Shown piece after piece: positions 5,799 to 6,551 of a stretch of 6,551 nucleotides of DNA (positions are counted from its first letter, which is position 1; each line of letters starts with the position of its first letter). Below the pieces are notes generated by a model. That model made no database searches. It saw nothing but the letters and a program-made list of their open reading frames with translations, and was not told where the DNA came from. The position numbers were made by a program, and so were the translations under genes. This stretch comes from Acidobacteriota bacterium (GTDB taxonomy: Bacteria; Acidobacteriota; Terriglobia; Terriglobales; Acidobacteriaceae), in assembly GCA_021781255.1 (NCBI GenBank), contig JAJXXG010001116.1, forward strand, positions 1-6,551. Reading direction: 5' to 3'.

Positions 5799-6551
5799 TC
5801 AGCCGGTGTTGCGGAGGCCGGCGCTGATGCCGCTGATGGTGGCGGCGATGGCGCGGTTGACTTCGGGTGTGTCTTCGCCGGCGCGCTTGCGTCGGAGCAT
5901 GTCCACCTGAATGAGGTGCATGGGATCGACGTAGGGATTGCGCAGGCGGATGGAGCGGGCGAGCACCTGGTTCTTTTCGAGCAGATCCTTCTGGCGCGTG
6001 ACGGCGAGGACGGCGCGGACGGCGCGGTGGAACTCGGCCTCGCACATGTCGTAGATGCGCTCGCGGAGTTTCTCGTCGCGGACGAGCGAGGAGTAGAGGC
6101 GCGCGGTAGCGAGATCGACTTTGCCGAGCGCCATTTCGACGTTGCGCAAGAGGTCAATGAAGAGAGGAAACTCGCGGGCCATGGTCTCAAGCAGCTTGAG
6201 CGCGCCGGGGCGCTCGATGAATTCGCCGAGCGCGAAGCCGACGCCGAACCATGCGGGCACGAGAAGGCGCGACTGCGTCCAGCCAAAGACCCAGGGGATG
6301 GCGCGCAGGTCGGCGAGGTTGGGCGAGGCCTTGCGGCGCGAGGGGCGGGAGCCGATCTTGGCGTGTTCGAGCTCGCCGACGGGCGTGGACTGCTCGAAGT
6401 AGGTGACCACATCGGGGTCGTCAAGGATGTGTTTGCGATAGAAGCCGAAGGAGATGGCCGAGAGCTCGTCGAGCGCGGATTCCCACTCCGGCTTGAGGAT
6501 GCCGGTGAAGTGGCCTTCGGGGTCGCGGGCGTTGGGGCGGGCGAGGGCGTC
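5799..6551 (-). CDS. ppc: Phosphoenolpyruvate carboxylase, C-terminal 250 residues (partial, 5' end outside window)
   Basis: PEP carboxylase adds bicarbonate to phosphoenolpyruvate to make oxaloacetate and phosphate, refilling the TCA cycle; it is a cytoplasmic tetramer. The frame is open from the right edge to a TGA at 5801-5799 and covers a bit more than a quarter of a typical 880-930-residue enzyme. Family landmarks in order (visible residue numbers) are ISFGFYR (33-39), IGSRPSRR (66-73), LRAIPWVFGWTQSR (82-95), NVEMALGK ending at Lys144, SIRLRNPYVDPMHLIQ (200-215) and the terminal RNTG. Lys144, Arg204 and Asn248 align with E. coli Lys773, Arg832 and Asn881, which bind the feedback inhibitor aspartate, so aspartate inhibition is likely. 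The last four residues are RNTG where many homologues have QNTG. The active-site loops lie outside the window. The true start is not in the window; internal GTG and ATG codons are not starts. Confidence 0.95.
   Translation of the reverse strand, partial: DALARPNARDPEGHFTGILKPEWESALDELSAISFGFYRKHILDDPDVVTYFEQSTPVGELEHAKIGSRPSRRKASPNLADLRAIPWVFGWTQSRLLVPAWFGVGFALGEFIERPGALKLLETMAREFPLFIDLLRNVEMALGKVDLATARLYSSLVRDEKLRERIYDMCEAEFHRAVRAVLAVTRQKDLLEKNQVLARSIRLRNPYVDPMHLIQVDMLRRKRAGEDTPEVNRAIAATISGISAGLRNTG

Noticed and set aside
5609..6424. Minus-strand 271-codon frame overlapping PEP carboxylase
   Set aside because: It is the alternative frame of the carboxylase gene, with Ser/Ala/Pro/Arg-rich shadow composition.

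Overview
The window looks like a chromosomal segment from a member of the Acidobacteriota, probably class Terriglobia. This is inferred from three things: a thioredoxin-like protein fused to a DUF3738 (TIGR03435, 'soil-associated') domain, a family strongly expanded in that phylum; a large secreted IPT/kelch lipoprotein; and GC-rich coding DNA. I see no transposase, integrase, phage gene, CRISPR array, tRNA or rRNA.

Layout from left to right. (1) Positions 1-1724, minus strand: a group II PLP-dependent amino-acid decarboxylase (345-1724), followed six bases later by the start of an aldose 1-epimerase-like gene that runs off the left edge (1-338). The epimerase ribosome binding site lies inside the last codons of the decarboxylase, so the two are probably translationally coupled. 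(2) Positions 1725-1976: a divergent control region with a candidate promoter for the decarboxylase and an extended -10 for the cold-shock gene. The latter is embedded in a perfect 17-base palindrome and would give a leader of about 110 nt. (3) Positions 1977-2257, plus strand: a 66-residue cold-shock protein and its intrinsic terminator. (4) Positions 2409-3608, plus: an exported TlpA-like thioredoxin domain fused to DUF3738. (5) Positions 3609-4034: a 426-base gene-free stretch whose right part is conspicuously AT-rich (about 43% GC by hand count over 3781-4020) and ends in a 9-bp inverted repeat just before the next start codon. (6) Positions 4035-5555, plus: a lipoprotein with an IPT/TIG domain and a kelch-type beta-propeller. 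(7) Positions 5567-5600: a perfect 14-bp-stem bidirectional terminator between convergent genes. (8) Positions 5799-6551, minus: the C-terminal 250 residues of phosphoenolpyruvate carboxylase, whose gene enters from the right edge, with a roughly 200-base 3' leader/trailer region that contains inverted repeats.

The genes do not form one pathway. Only the decarboxylase/epimerase pair looks like an operon; the others appear to be separate units with their own control signals. The most notable items are the thioredoxin-DUF3738 fusion with a second CxxC pair in the DUF3738 part, the palindrome over the cold-shock promoter, and the AT-rich leader of the kelch lipoprotein. I found no convincing evidence of an entirely new system.
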